From contig NZ_PGLQ01000003.1 of NCBI RefSeq assembly GCF_002802865.1, forward strand, positions 124,001 through 188,000: DNA of 64,000 nucleotides, given 5' to 3'. A program made the position numbers and the translations under genes. How positions within the stretch are numbered: position 1 is the first letter of the stretch; every line of letters begins with the position of its first letter. Positions 1 through 7,869 of this stretch are shown here, in pieces. Source of the stretch: Bifidobacterium scaligerum (GTDB taxonomy: Bacteria; Actinomycetota; Actinomycetes; Actinomycetales; Bifidobacteriaceae). The notes beneath the pieces are model-generated. The model saw only the letters and a list, made by a program, of their open reading frames with translations, was not told where the DNA came from and did not search any database.

Positions 1-2
1 CC

Positions 3-548
3 GACGATTGTTCCGTGACCTGTGACAACGTGGACGCCGGGCGTATGGCCGTCAACCATCTCATCTCCTGCGGCCGCCGGCATATCGCCATTATCGGTGG
101 CGACGAAACCTACACCGCCGCCACCGACCGCACCAAAGGCGCGCTTGAGGCGCTGTCCGAACTGGGCATCGAGCCTGCCGGGCCGATTCGCTACGGCAAG
201 TGGGACGAAAGCTGGGGCCGCGCCGCCACCCGTCTGCTACTCGATCAGGGCGTCAAGTTCGATGCCGTGGTCTGCCAGAGCGATCAGTTGGCCCGCGGCT
301 GCATTGACGTACTCAAGCAGCATGGGCTGCATATCCCGGACGACGTAGCCGTCATCGGCCACGACAACTGGGACGTACTCACCAAAAGCTCACGCCCGGC
401 ACTGACCTCGATCGACAACGAAACCGAACTCATCGGCCGCCGCGCCGCCCGCTACCTGATGGATGCCATCGACGGCAATCCCCATCACGGTACGGACTAC
501 ATGCCCTGCCGTCTCATCCAGCGCGAGTCCACGCTGCCGCTGGACTGA
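3..548 (+). CDS. LacI-family transcriptional regulator, C-terminal part (cut by window start)
   Basis: The reading frame is open from the window edge to a TGA at 546-548 and gives about 181 residues. They match the effector-binding half of LacI/PurR regulators: an early VTCDNVDAGRMAVNHL stretch, a GRRHIAIIGGDE core, then VAVIGHDNWD and a late RPALTSIDN segment typical of the second sugar-binding lobe. The DNA-binding domain must lie upstream of the window. It ends 33 bp before the oppositely oriented LacI gene, so the two are convergent. The family assignment is firm. The sugar sensed is unknown, though the neighbouring alpha-galactoside genes make a related sugar plausible. Confidence 0.85.
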   Translation, partial: DDCSVTCDNVDAGRMAVNHLISCGRRHIAIIGGDETYTAATDRTKGALEALSELGIEPAGPIRYGKWDESWGRAATRLLLDQGVKFDAVVCQSDQLARGCIDVLKQHGLHIPDDVAVIGHDNWDVLTKSSRPALTSIDNETELIGRRAARYLMDAIDGNPHHGTDYMPCRLIQRESTLPLD

Positions 549-581
549 GCCGTTGAACTTCGCCGCCGGACCAACGGAGCG

Positions 582-1610
582 TTACATCCGTGGAGCAGCG
601 GCAGAGCTGCGCACGACGAGCTCGCCCTGTAGCTCCACGAAGCGGGGAGGCAGCTCCTCGCCCTGCTCGCGTGCCTCAAGACGGGACAGCAGCAGTTCCA
701 CGGCTTTGCGGCCCGCGGCGGGGAAATCCTGCCGGTAGGTGGTCAACGGCGGCGTCCACACGCAGGCAAGCGGATGATCGTCGAAACCGATCACGCTGAT
801 ATCGTCCGGCACGCTTTTGCCTTCGTCCTCCAAACCGCGGATAAGACCCATCGCGATCTCGTCATTGCCGGCGAAAATCGCGCTCAGCCCCTCGATGCCA
901 GCCATGGTACGCCCGAGCTCTCGGGCGTCGCTAGGAAGCCACGAGCAGTGACGCATATCCGGAATGGGCTTGTCATTGGCGCGCAGGGCGGCCTCCCAAC
1001 CGGCGGTACGGCTGTAACCGCCGCCCCCGCCCGGAATGGTCACGTGGTAGACGTTCGAATGCCCAAGCGACAGCAGGTACTCGGTGATCTCACGACCGGA
1101 CTGATTCTCACGCAGATCGACCTGGTCGAGATCGGGTTCGCGGTCGCCGGCGATGACCACCTTGGTGACCGTATCCGGCAGCATGTGCAGGGCCTTGGCG
1201 GCGAGTTCGTCGTATTTCATCACGATCACGCCGCTGGGATTCTGGTCCATCACCATGGTGATGGACGCCCGCAGACCCTCGGCCGAATCGTCGTCGAGCT
1301 TCGAGATGCTGACCGGGTAGTTGCTCGCGCGGGCCTCATCTTCGATGCCCTGGATCGTCATGGCGGAGCCGTAGAGCGTGGTATCGCTGGTCATCACGGC
1401 GATGGACTTCATCGCGGCGTTCACCAAACCGCGAGCCACACGGCTCGGGTGATAGTCCAACAGTTTGATGGCGTGGGCGATGCGCTCCCGGCTTTCGTCG
1501 CTGATGCGGGGCGAATCGTTGAGGTATCGGGACACTGTTGACACCGATACGTTGGCGAGCGCGGCGACGTCCTTGATCACCGGCGCACGCTTTTCCTTAG
1601 GCCTTGGCAT
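582..1610 (-). CDS. LacI-family transcriptional regulator, probable repressor of the alpha-galactoside locus
   Basis: A 342-residue protein with a LacI-type helix-turn-helix at about residues 10-60 (VIKDVAALANVSVSTVSRYL is diagnostic), followed by a periplasmic-binding-protein-like effector domain ending in SVIGFDDHPLA and TTYRQDF elements. The ATG at 1610 was chosen because family members begin a few residues before this helix. An in-frame ATG at 1631 is possible, and no strong ribosome-binding site decides between them. It lies downstream of the importer genes on the same strand but is separated from them by a hairpin terminator. Five ATCGAT-centred palindromes in the two nearby promoter regions are the obvious candidate operators; that link is inferred. 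Confidence 0.9.
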   Translation of the reverse strand: MPRPKEKRAPVIKDVAALANVSVSTVSRYLNDSPRISDESRERIAHAIKLLDYHPSRVARGLVNAAMKSIAVMTSDTTLYGSAMTIQGIEDEARASNYPVSISKLDDDSAEGLRASITMVMDQNPSGVIVMKYDELAAKALHMLPDTVTKVVIAGDREPDLDQVDLRENQSGREITEYLLSLGHSNVYHVTIPGGGGGYSRTAGWEAALRANDKPIPDMRHCSWLPSDARELGRTMAGIEGLSAIFAGNDEIAMGLIRGLEDEGKSVPDDISVIGFDDHPLACVWTPPLTTYRQDFPAAGRKAVELLLSRLEAREQGEELPPRFVELQGELVVRSSAAAPRM

Positions 1611-1677
1611 ATGTACCTGTCTATCTTCCATCACGGCCCAGTATAACTGTATGCGCGATAGACGAGTGGGAAAGTGA

Positions 1678-1729
1678 ACACCCCGGCCTCCCATAGGGAA
1701 GGAGAGGAACCTTATGGGGGCCGGGGTGT
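1678..1729 (-). terminator. Hairpin terminator after the ABC importer operon
   Basis: Arms 1678-1695 and 1713-1729 pair almost completely, with a GC-rich ACACCCCGGCC base, around a purine-rich loop. It sits just downstream of the last permease gene (minus strand) and before the LacI gene. A TTTT run follows on the plus strand, so it may act in both directions. Confidence 0.7.
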
Positions 1730-1772
1730 CTTTTCAGGAGGAAGGGATGGGATGGATTGAATTGTGCGCTGT

Positions 1773-2657
1773 TTACTTAACGGCTCCGCCCGTGATACCA
1801 GAAATGATCTTGCGCTGGCCGATGACGAAGACGATCAGGAGCGGGAGGGTCATCAGGATGATGTAGGCGAAGATGAGGTGCCAGTTGTTGAGGTACAGGC
1901 CCGCGCTCGCCACATTGTAGAGGTTGAGCGGCAGGGTGCTCATCTTGCCGGAGAGGATGAACAGCGAGTAGAAGATGTCGTTCCAGATGTAAAGCACCAC
2001 CAGAATCGTGGAGGATGCGAGCGTCGGAGCGAGCAGCGGGAAGATGATCGTGAAGAAGATCCTCATCGGGCTGGCGCCGTCGATACGGGCCGCTTCCTCA
2101 AGCGAGGGCGGGATCGTGCGGATGAAGCCGGTGATGAAGAAGATCACCACGGACAGGTAGATGCCCACGTACACGCAGATCATGCCGGGTGCGGTACCGG
2201 ACAGGCCGATCATCTTGAGCAGCATCATGATGGTCACCACGGACGGCGGCAGGATGACGCCGGAGATGAACAGCGCATAGAGCATGGCCGTGCCCTTGGA
2301 GGTGCGGCGACCGAAGATCCATGCGGCCATCGAGCCGAACAGCAGGCAGACGAACACGGAGGGGACCGTGACGATGAGCGAGCCGAGCAGGGCGGGGAAC
2401 ACCTTGCCCTCCACGATGACTTCCTTGATATTGTCGATGAGGTGCCATTGGCTCGGCAGCGCCATGCTCGGCACCACGGCCTCGGCTTGGGTCTTGCCGG
2501 CGGTGACGATGAGAATCCAGAACGGGATCGCCAAGAACACCAGCATCAGCAGGATGACGATCGCGGCGTGGATGATGTCGCCGGCCTTGGACTTTTTGCG
2601 TACGACGGTGAGGTTGTTGGTCTTGACGCCGGATTCGCTGTAGGTTGCGCTACTCAT
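1773..2657 (-). CDS. Sugar ABC transporter permease (MalG-type)
   Basis: A 294-residue integral membrane protein with about six transmembrane segments. The cytoplasmic EAA loop that contacts the ATPase is clear at about residues 186-205 (EEAARIDGASPMRIFF). Length and architecture fit the MalG/second permease of CUT1 carbohydrate importers. Its start overlaps the stop of the upstream permease by 4 bp (ATGA), so the pair is translationally coupled. No ATP-binding subunit is encoded here; bifidobacterial CUT1 importers usually share an MsmK-type ATPase encoded elsewhere. Uptake of alpha-galactosides such as raffinose is inferred from the two adjacent alpha-galactosidases. Confidence 0.93.
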   Translation of the reverse strand: MSSATYSESGVKTNNLTVVRKKSKAGDIIHAAIVILLMLVFLAIPFWILIVTAGKTQAEAVVPSMALPSQWHLIDNIKEVIVEGKVFPALLGSLIVTVPSVFVCLLFGSMAAWIFGRRTSKGTAMLYALFISGVILPPSVVTIMMLLKMIGLSGTAPGMICVYVGIYLSVVIFFITGFIRTIPPSLEEAARIDGASPMRIFFTIIFPLLAPTLASSTILVVLYIWNDIFYSLFILSGKMSTLPLNLYNVASAGLYLNNWHLIFAYIILMTLPLLIVFVIGQRKIISGITGGAVK

Positions 2658-3577
2658 AGGATCTTCTCCTCACGCTTACGCAGGTAGATGACAAGCGGGA
2701 TGGCGATAACCATCACCATCACGAAGAGCACGAGGCTCATGGTCGTGGACTGCGAGTACAGGCCCTTGCCGAAGGTACGCCAGATGAACAGGTTCAGGAT
2801 TTCGGTGGAACCGCCGGGGCCGCCATTGGTGGTGGCCTGGACGATATCGAAGGAGTTCATCGAACCGAGCAGTGCGGTGGCCACGTTGAAGGTCATGGCC
2901 GGGGCGATCAGCGGGAACTTGACCTGCCAGAAGGTCTGCCATGCGCTGGCGCCATCGATGGAGGCCGCCTCAAGCACCTCGGAGTCGATAGTCTTCAGGC
3001 CGGCGAGGTAGGTGAGCATTGCGAAGCCCATCCATTTCCAGCCATGGATGATGGTGACGATCACGATGGTCCATGTAGTAGAGCCGAGCCACTGGATGTC
3101 CACGGTGTGGCCGGCGAAGAAGCCGAGGATCTGGTTCAGCACGCCGTCGGTCTTCAGAATGGCCTGCCAAATGTAGCCGGCGCCGAGGGCGGACATGATC
3201 ACGGGGATGAAGAACATCGTGCGGGCGAAGCGGTTGAGCGGCGTGTCCTTTTCCAGAAGCACGGCAAGCGCCAGGCCAAAAGTATTTTGGAAGAAGGCCA
3301 CCAGAACGGCGTAGATGAGGGTGACCTTGATATCGGACATCAAGGTGCCGCTCTCGAAGAGCTGCTGCAGATTCTCCAGGCCATTGAAGTTGATGGTTTT
3401 CTTGAATGCGGACCAATCGGTGAACGCATAGATGAAGTTCATTACCGTAGGCAGGAAGAAGAACACCAACAGCATTGCGCCCGCGGGAACGACGTAGCGC
3501 AACGGATAATTCTTGCGCTCCAACGTCCGTGTGCCCTTGATCGGCTTGACGGACTTCGAGACATGAGTCGTCGTCAT
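2654..3577 (-). CDS. Sugar ABC transporter permease (MalF-type)
   Basis: A 307-residue membrane protein with six predicted transmembrane helices after a basic cytoplasmic N-terminus. Its EAA motif (EAASIDGASAWQTFW) lies at about residues 203-220, as in the first permease of CUT1 sugar importers. It is the middle gene of the binding protein-permease-permease operon. A 176-bp spacer with a strong hairpin separates it from the binding-protein gene, which probably lowers its expression relative to that gene. Confidence 0.93.
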   Translation of the reverse strand: MTTTHVSKSVKPIKGTRTLERKNYPLRYVVPAGAMLLVFFFLPTVMNFIYAFTDWSAFKKTINFNGLENLQQLFESGTLMSDIKVTLIYAVLVAFFQNTFGLALAVLLEKDTPLNRFARTMFFIPVIMSALGAGYIWQAILKTDGVLNQILGFFAGHTVDIQWLGSTTWTIVIVTIIHGWKWMGFAMLTYLAGLKTIDSEVLEAASIDGASAWQTFWQVKFPLIAPAMTFNVATALLGSMNSFDIVQATTNGGPGGSTEILNLFIWRTFGKGLYSQSTTMSLVLFVMVMVIAIPLVIYLRKREEKIL

Positions 3578-3608
3578 TGTTTCGTTTCCTTATGTTTTTA
3601 TGGCTGAA

Positions 3609-3673
3609 CGGCCGGGCCCGGGATGGCGGATGACTTGCGACATACTGCGCGCATCCCGGGTGCCGCCCGGCCG
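3609..3673 (-). other. Intercistronic hairpin between binding-protein and permease genes
   Basis: Arms 3609-3625 and 3652-3673 (core GGGCCCGGGATG against CATCCCGGG) can form a stable GC-rich stem with a 26-nt loop and small bulges. There is no T-run. Such stems between a binding-protein gene and its permeases commonly protect the upstream message or partially terminate, giving excess binding protein. The role here is inferred from position. Confidence 0.55.
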
Positions 3674-3753
3674 AAAGCCGGTATTGGAAGCTCGGGACCG
3701 TTCGACCCGGCGGGGAAGAGGAGAGATTCTCGCCGGGGCGGACGGTCAGCCGA

Positions 3754-5103
3754 TCAGAATCCTTCGACGCCCTGAGCCTTGGCGATCTGCGCGAACTGGT
3801 CCTGGGTGGTCTTGGCGACCTGCTCCGGGGTCATGGTGCCGTTGACCATGTTGGCGAGGTTCAGGTAGAGATCCGGGTTCGCCACGGCCTGGGACTGCAT
3901 GGAGCCGACGGCGTCCTTCAGAGCGGCGAAGGCATCGAGCTGAGCCTGCGGCACAGTGTCCGGGGTCTCAACGTCCTTCATGATGGACACGTAGTTCTGA
4001 TCCTTGATGAAGGTCTCATATTCGGAGCCAAGCCAGAAGCTCATGAACTGACGGGTGGCGGCCTCCTTCTTGGAGTCGCCGGTCTTGAAGGCCACGATGC
4101 AGTTGCCCTGCTGCGGGATGGAGGTAGCGACGTTGCCTTCCTTGGAGATCGGGAAGAAACCGACGGTGTCGTCCAAAGTGGACTTGTCGTTGTTGGCCAG
4201 TGCGGCGATGGCGCTGAACATCGAGTTGGTCTGGATGATCATGCCGGCCTTGCCGTCGAGCAGGGCCTGGGCCTGATCGGTGTCCTTGGCGGAACCGGCG
4301 TCCTTGTTGTATAGGCCGTCATCGAGCATCTGCTTGTATTCCTTGATGGCACCGAGGATGTCCTTGCCCTCGAAGCTGTCCTTGTTGGAGTTGACGTTGT
4401 CCCACAGACCATTCTTGGCGGCTTCGGCGAGCTGGACGTTCACGGCCCACTGGGTGCCCCACTGGGAGCCGGCCATCTCGAAGAATGCGGAATCGGCGGC
4501 ACCGGAGTCCTTAATCTTGTTGGCGGCCTCGATCAGACCATCCCAACCCTTCGGAGTATCGGTGATGCCAGCCTTCTCGAAGACCTTCTTGTTGTACCAG
4601 ACGCCTTCGGTGTCCGGGGCGGAGACAAGAGCGCCGTAGTAGGTGCCGTCGTACTTGCCGCCAGCGTCGGCGATGCCGTCGGCGTAGTTGTCGAGCCACG
4701 GGGCGTTGTCGAGCTTCTGCAGCTTGCCCTGAGCTACAAAACCGGCCAGGGTGGACGGCACGGCTTGCCAGAACATGAGATCCGGGGAGTCACCGGTGGT
4801 GATCTTGGTCTGGACGTTGGACTCGTAGTTGTCCGGGATGGTCTGCAGGTCGATGGTTGCACCGGTCTTGGATTCGAAGTCCTTGATGACCTTGACCGGA
4901 ATCTTGTTGGAGTTCTGGGCGGCCCAGAAGGTGAGTTTGACACCGTCCAGCTTGGTGTCTTCGGCCGGCCAGTAGTCGGCAGAAGAGGTGTCCGTGTTGT
5001 CGTCGCTGCCTGCGGCGGCGGGGTTACCGCATCCTGCGAACATCATGCCCAGGGCCGCGATGCCGGCGATGGCTGCGGTGGTCTTCTTCCAGTTCCTCAT
5101 CAT
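3754..5103 (-). CDS. Sugar-binding lipoprotein of ABC importer
   Basis: A 449-residue extracellular solute-binding protein (family 1). The N-terminus is a lipoprotein signal: basic MMRNWKK, a hydrophobic stretch, then lipobox FAGC with Cys25 as the lipidated residue. The mature part has LTFWAAQNSNKIPVKVIKDF and KTGDSPDLMFW segments typical of CUT1 carbohydrate-binding proteins. The frame is open 150 nt further upstream, but the start at 5103 follows the ribosome-binding site AAAGGAAAGG and begins the signal peptide. It is the first gene of the leftward importer operon, with a promoter region carrying three copies of the ATCGAT-centred operator. The substrate is inferred to be raffinose-type alpha-galactosides. 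Confidence 0.92.
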   Translation of the reverse strand: MMRNWKKTTAAIAGIAALGMMFAGCGNPAAAGSDDNTDTSSADYWPAEDTKLDGVKLTFWAAQNSNKIPVKVIKDFESKTGATIDLQTIPDNYESNVQTKITTGDSPDLMFWQAVPSTLAGFVAQGKLQKLDNAPWLDNYADGIADAGGKYDGTYYGALVSAPDTEGVWYNKKVFEKAGITDTPKGWDGLIEAANKIKDSGAADSAFFEMAGSQWGTQWAVNVQLAEAAKNGLWDNVNSNKDSFEGKDILGAIKEYKQMLDDGLYNKDAGSAKDTDQAQALLDGKAGMIIQTNSMFSAIAALANNDKSTLDDTVGFFPISKEGNVATSIPQQGNCIVAFKTGDSKKEAATRQFMSFWLGSEYETFIKDQNYVSIMKDVETPDTVPQAQLDAFAALKDAVGSMQSQAVANPDLYLNLANMVNGTMTPEQVAKTTQDQFAQIAKAQGVEGF

Positions 5104-5227
5104 TGAGCCTTTCCTTTGATGATTCCTCGCCCCGCCCTCCAGCGGGCCGATTACCGTCGGGTTCACGTAGTTCCGGTGCCCTCCACTGCGGCATCGCAGC
5201 TGTTGAAATCCGATGCCATCAATCATA

Positions 5228-5245
5228 TGTGGTATCGATTCCACG
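5228..5245. promoter_or_regulatory. LacI-type operator copy 1
   Basis: TGTGGTATCGATTCCACG is a near-palindrome centred on ATCGAT. It lies upstream of the binding-protein gene. The same motif recurs at four other sites in both promoter regions of the locus. Confidence 0.75.
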
Positions 5246-5382
5246 TCAACCACTCACGGCGTGTCGCTATCCATAAAGTTCAATTCAACATAACCGAACA
5301 AAAGTTATCAAATGGCTCTATTTCAACGTTTATCCGCCACAAATCTTCCCTCAAAGCACCTGTTTGTCTATAAACGCGATTT

Positions 5383-5400
5383 TGTGGTATCGATTCCACG
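5383..5400. promoter_or_regulatory. LacI-type operator copy 2
   Basis: Identical 18-mer to the copy at 5228. It lies 51 bp before the alpha-galactosidase start, well placed to block its promoter. Confidence 0.75.
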
Positions 5401-5410
5401 ATGTATGCTG

Positions 5411-5428
5411 TTTGGTATCGATTCCCCT
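5411..5428. promoter_or_regulatory. LacI-type operator copy 3 (degenerate)
   Basis: TTTGGTATCGATTCCCCT keeps the ATCGAT centre and GGT inner half but has weaker outer positions. Its centre is 28 bp from that of copy 2, so a second repressor dimer could bind. Confidence 0.6.
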
Positions 5429-5450
5429 TGAGATACGACGAGGTATTGCC

Positions 5451-7697
5451 ATGCGTATGAACGCTGTCTCCATCATCCAACCGACTGCACGGGAGGCGGA
5501 GGACGGACGGGTCGTCCGGCTTACCGTAGGCCTGTGCGAGGGCCGTCTGCCGCATATCGTGTCCATCACCACAGCAGCTCGGCAAACTCCTGGAACATCG
5601 ACATCGGACATGCAGAAAGGATGCACAACAGACGCGCAACCGGACGTCTCCCCCGCATCCCCCGGCACCCACGGCGATGCGGACGCCATGGTCGATCCGC
5701 AATTCCCGCAGACCCTCGACGCAGGACTGTCCATCAGCGAGTTCCCGACCATCCTGCCCACGCAGGCGGAAGGCTGGACCGGCACCCCGTCCATCCAAGT
5801 CAGCCGTGACGGACGGACCGTTTTCCCCAAGCTCACCGTGGTTTCCTCCTCGCATACCGGCGATTCGTTTACGTTCGAGGCACGGGACAAGTCGGCCGGA
5901 CTGACGCTGAACGGCACGCTCGCCATCGGCCCGGAAGGCCTTATCCGCATCGATACGGCCTTGACCAATACCGCGGAAAACGCGCTCACGGTGTCCCGGC
6001 TCACCCCGGTCATTCCCCTGCCGCCGCAAATCGCCGAAATCGAAACCTGCACCGGACACCACCTGCGCGAGCGCGCATTGCAGCGGCAGCCGCTCACCGA
6101 GGGACTGTTCGCCAAGAACTCCCGGATGGGCCGCCCCGATTTCAACTCGGCGACGCTGATGACCGCCGGCGAGCGCGGCTTCGGTTTCGAACACGGCCTG
6201 GTGTTCTGCGCGCATGTGGCGTTCAGCGGCAACAGCACGGTCTTCGCCGAACGCACGCCGTATACACATGGGGTGATCGGCGGCGGCGAACTGCCCTATG
6301 AAGGCGAGCTGACGCTGAAGACGGGCGAGACCTACCATGCACCCAGGCTGCTGGTGTCCGTAGGCTACGGCCTCAACGAGGCATCCGCCCGGTTCCATGC
6401 CTATCTACGTTCCTTCCATCCCGAACTCGCCAAGCCGCGCCCGGTTACGCTGAACACCTGGGAGGCCATGTATTTCGGTCAGAGCGAGGAAAAGGTGCTG
6501 GCCTTGGCGGACCGGGCCGCCTCTATAGGCGTCGAACGGTTCGTCATCGACGATGGCTGGTTCACCGGCCGGCGGGACGACACCAAGGGACTCGGCGACT
6601 GGCAGGTGGACGCCGATATCTGGCCAAACGGGCTCACCCACGTGGCCGACCATGTACACGAGCTGGGCATGGAGTTCGGGCTGTGGTTCGAACCAGAGAT
6701 GATCAGCCCGGATTCCCATGTGGCGCGGGAGCATCCCGAATGGATGCTGGCCCCGAACGCCGAACGACTCCCGGTCGAGGCGCGCAGCCAGCAGGTCATC
6801 GACCTAACAAATCCCCAAGCCGCGCGATATGTCGAGGATTGCATCGATACGCTCGTCGGGCGGTACCGCATCGACTACATCAAGTGGGATCACAACCGGT
6901 TTCTCACCGAGCCCATGTCGCCGACGTCCGGTCTGCCCGCGGTGCACGGCCAGACCGAAGCGTTCTACGGCATCGTGGACCGGCTGCGCGAACGGCACCC
7001 CGGCCTGGAAATCGAATCGTGCTCCTCGGGCGGCGGACGCATAGACGCCGGCGTGCTCACCCGTTGCAGTCGCGTGTGGGCCTCGGACTGCACGGATCCC
7101 ATCGAGCGCGCCGACATCCAGCGCGGAACCTCGCTGCTGGTGCCCCCGGAGATGATCGGCGAGCATATCTCCGAATCCCCGAATCACGCCACGAAACGCG
7201 CCACCACGCTGACCACGCGCGCGGCCACGGCGTTCTTCGGCCATCTGGGCATCGAGTGGAACATCATGAAGCTTGACGACGCCGGACTGGATCGTCTGAA
7301 GCGATGGATAGACCTGTACAAGGCGCGTCGCACGGACATTCCCCAGGGCGATGCGGTGCATGCAGATTGCCCCGATCCGGCGATCCGGATCGACGGACTG
7401 CTGGCACCGGACCGGTCGCATGCGGTGTTCCGGTTCGCGGCCGTGTCCACGTCCCGCGAATATCCGTATGGACTGGTGCGGTTCCCCGGTCTGGACGAAT
7501 CAGCGACATACCGGGTGCATCCGTTGGGCGGCACCGCGCCATATGACGACGAGCTGAGCCCCGCCTGCCGCACCAGCCTCGATTGGTGGAGCGACGAGGG
7601 CATCACGGCAAACGGCGCCCTGCTGACGCAATGGGGCATCCGTCTGCCGCAGCTTGCCCCCGAGCATTGCCTGCTGATCGAATTCGAGCGGATCTGA
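5451..7697 (+). CDS. Alpha-galactosidase, GH36
   Basis: A 748-residue cytoplasmic enzyme (no signal peptide) hydrolysing terminal alpha-1,6-galactosyl residues of raffinose, stachyose or melibiose. The N-terminal beta-sandwich is followed by a TIM barrel with all GH36 signatures: FVIDDGWF, GLWFEPEM, the nucleophile in YIKWDHN (Asp480), the CSSGGGR loop and the acid/base aspartate in WASDCTDP (Asp546). The frame is open further upstream, but the ATG at 5451 follows GAGG at proper spacing. It is divergent from the importer genes and ends before a T-tailed terminator. The second GH36 enzyme at 7870-10011 is only distantly similar, so the two probably differ in chain-length preference. Confidence 0.95.
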   Translation: MRMNAVSIIQPTAREAEDGRVVRLTVGLCEGRLPHIVSITTAARQTPGTSTSDMQKGCTTDAQPDVSPASPGTHGDADAMVDPQFPQTLDAGLSISEFPTILPTQAEGWTGTPSIQVSRDGRTVFPKLTVVSSSHTGDSFTFEARDKSAGLTLNGTLAIGPEGLIRIDTALTNTAENALTVSRLTPVIPLPPQIAEIETCTGHHLRERALQRQPLTEGLFAKNSRMGRPDFNSATLMTAGERGFGFEHGLVFCAHVAFSGNSTVFAERTPYTHGVIGGGELPYEGELTLKTGETYHAPRLLVSVGYGLNEASARFHAYLRSFHPELAKPRPVTLNTWEAMYFGQSEEKVLALADRAASIGVERFVIDDGWFTGRRDDTKGLGDWQVDADIWPNGLTHVADHVHELGMEFGLWFEPEMISPDSHVAREHPEWMLAPNAERLPVEARSQQVIDLTNPQAARYVEDCIDTLVGRYRIDYIKWDHNRFLTEPMSPTSGLPAVHGQTEAFYGIVDRLRERHPGLEIESCSSGGGRIDAGVLTRCSRVWASDCTDPIERADIQRGTSLLVPPEMIGEHISESPNHATKRATTLTTRAATAFFGHLGIEWNIMKLDDAGLDRLKRWIDLYKARRTDIPQGDAVHADCPDPAIRIDGLLAPDRSHAVFRFAAVSTSREYPYGLVRFPGLDESATYRVHPLGGTAPYDDELSPACRTSLDWWSDEGITANGALLTQWGIRLPQLAPEHCLLIEFERI

Positions 7698-7736
7698 GGC
7701 TTCGTTTGCGCCCCCGCATCGGTTTCGGGATTGATT

Positions 7737-7765
7737 CGGCTTCCCTTGTGAGGGGAAGCCGTTTT
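7737..7765 (+). terminator. Rho-independent terminator of the first alpha-galactosidase gene
   Basis: A perfect 9-bp stem (CGGCTTCCC with GGGAAGCCG), a 7-nt loop and a TTTT tail, 39 bp after the stop codon. Confidence 0.85.
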
Positions 7766-7786
7766 CATATGCGCATCTCATATGAG

Positions 7787-7839
7787 AAGAGGGGCTTCAG
7801 CCGGGCTCAGTGCAACTGAACCTGTCCGAAGCCCCTCTT
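7787..7839 (-). terminator. Hairpin downstream of the second alpha-galactosidase gene
   Basis: Perfect 12-bp arms, AAGAGGGGCTTC at 7787-7798 and GAAGCCCCTCTT at 7828-7839, lie between the two convergent genes, 31 bp after the leftward gene's stop. The T-tail is weak, so termination is probable but not certain. Confidence 0.65.
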
Positions 7840-7869
7840 GCTGGCCATGCGGCGTGCGCCGACGCGGTG

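Larger units (their letters stand above)
5104..5450. promoter_or_regulatory. Divergent promoter region between importer and alpha-galactosidase
   Basis: This 347-bp spacer is the most AT-rich part of the locus. It separates the leftward binding-protein gene from the rightward alpha-galactosidase gene and holds three operator copies listed separately. I could not place the -35 and -10 elements with confidence. The alpha-galactosidase ribosome-binding site GAGG is about 7 nt before its ATG. Confidence 0.65.

Noticed and set aside
1764..2687. 307-codon plus-strand frame opposite the MalG-type permease gene
   Set aside because: Composition is His/Asp/Glu-rich mirror of a membrane protein on the other strand, which has clear EAA motif and operon context.
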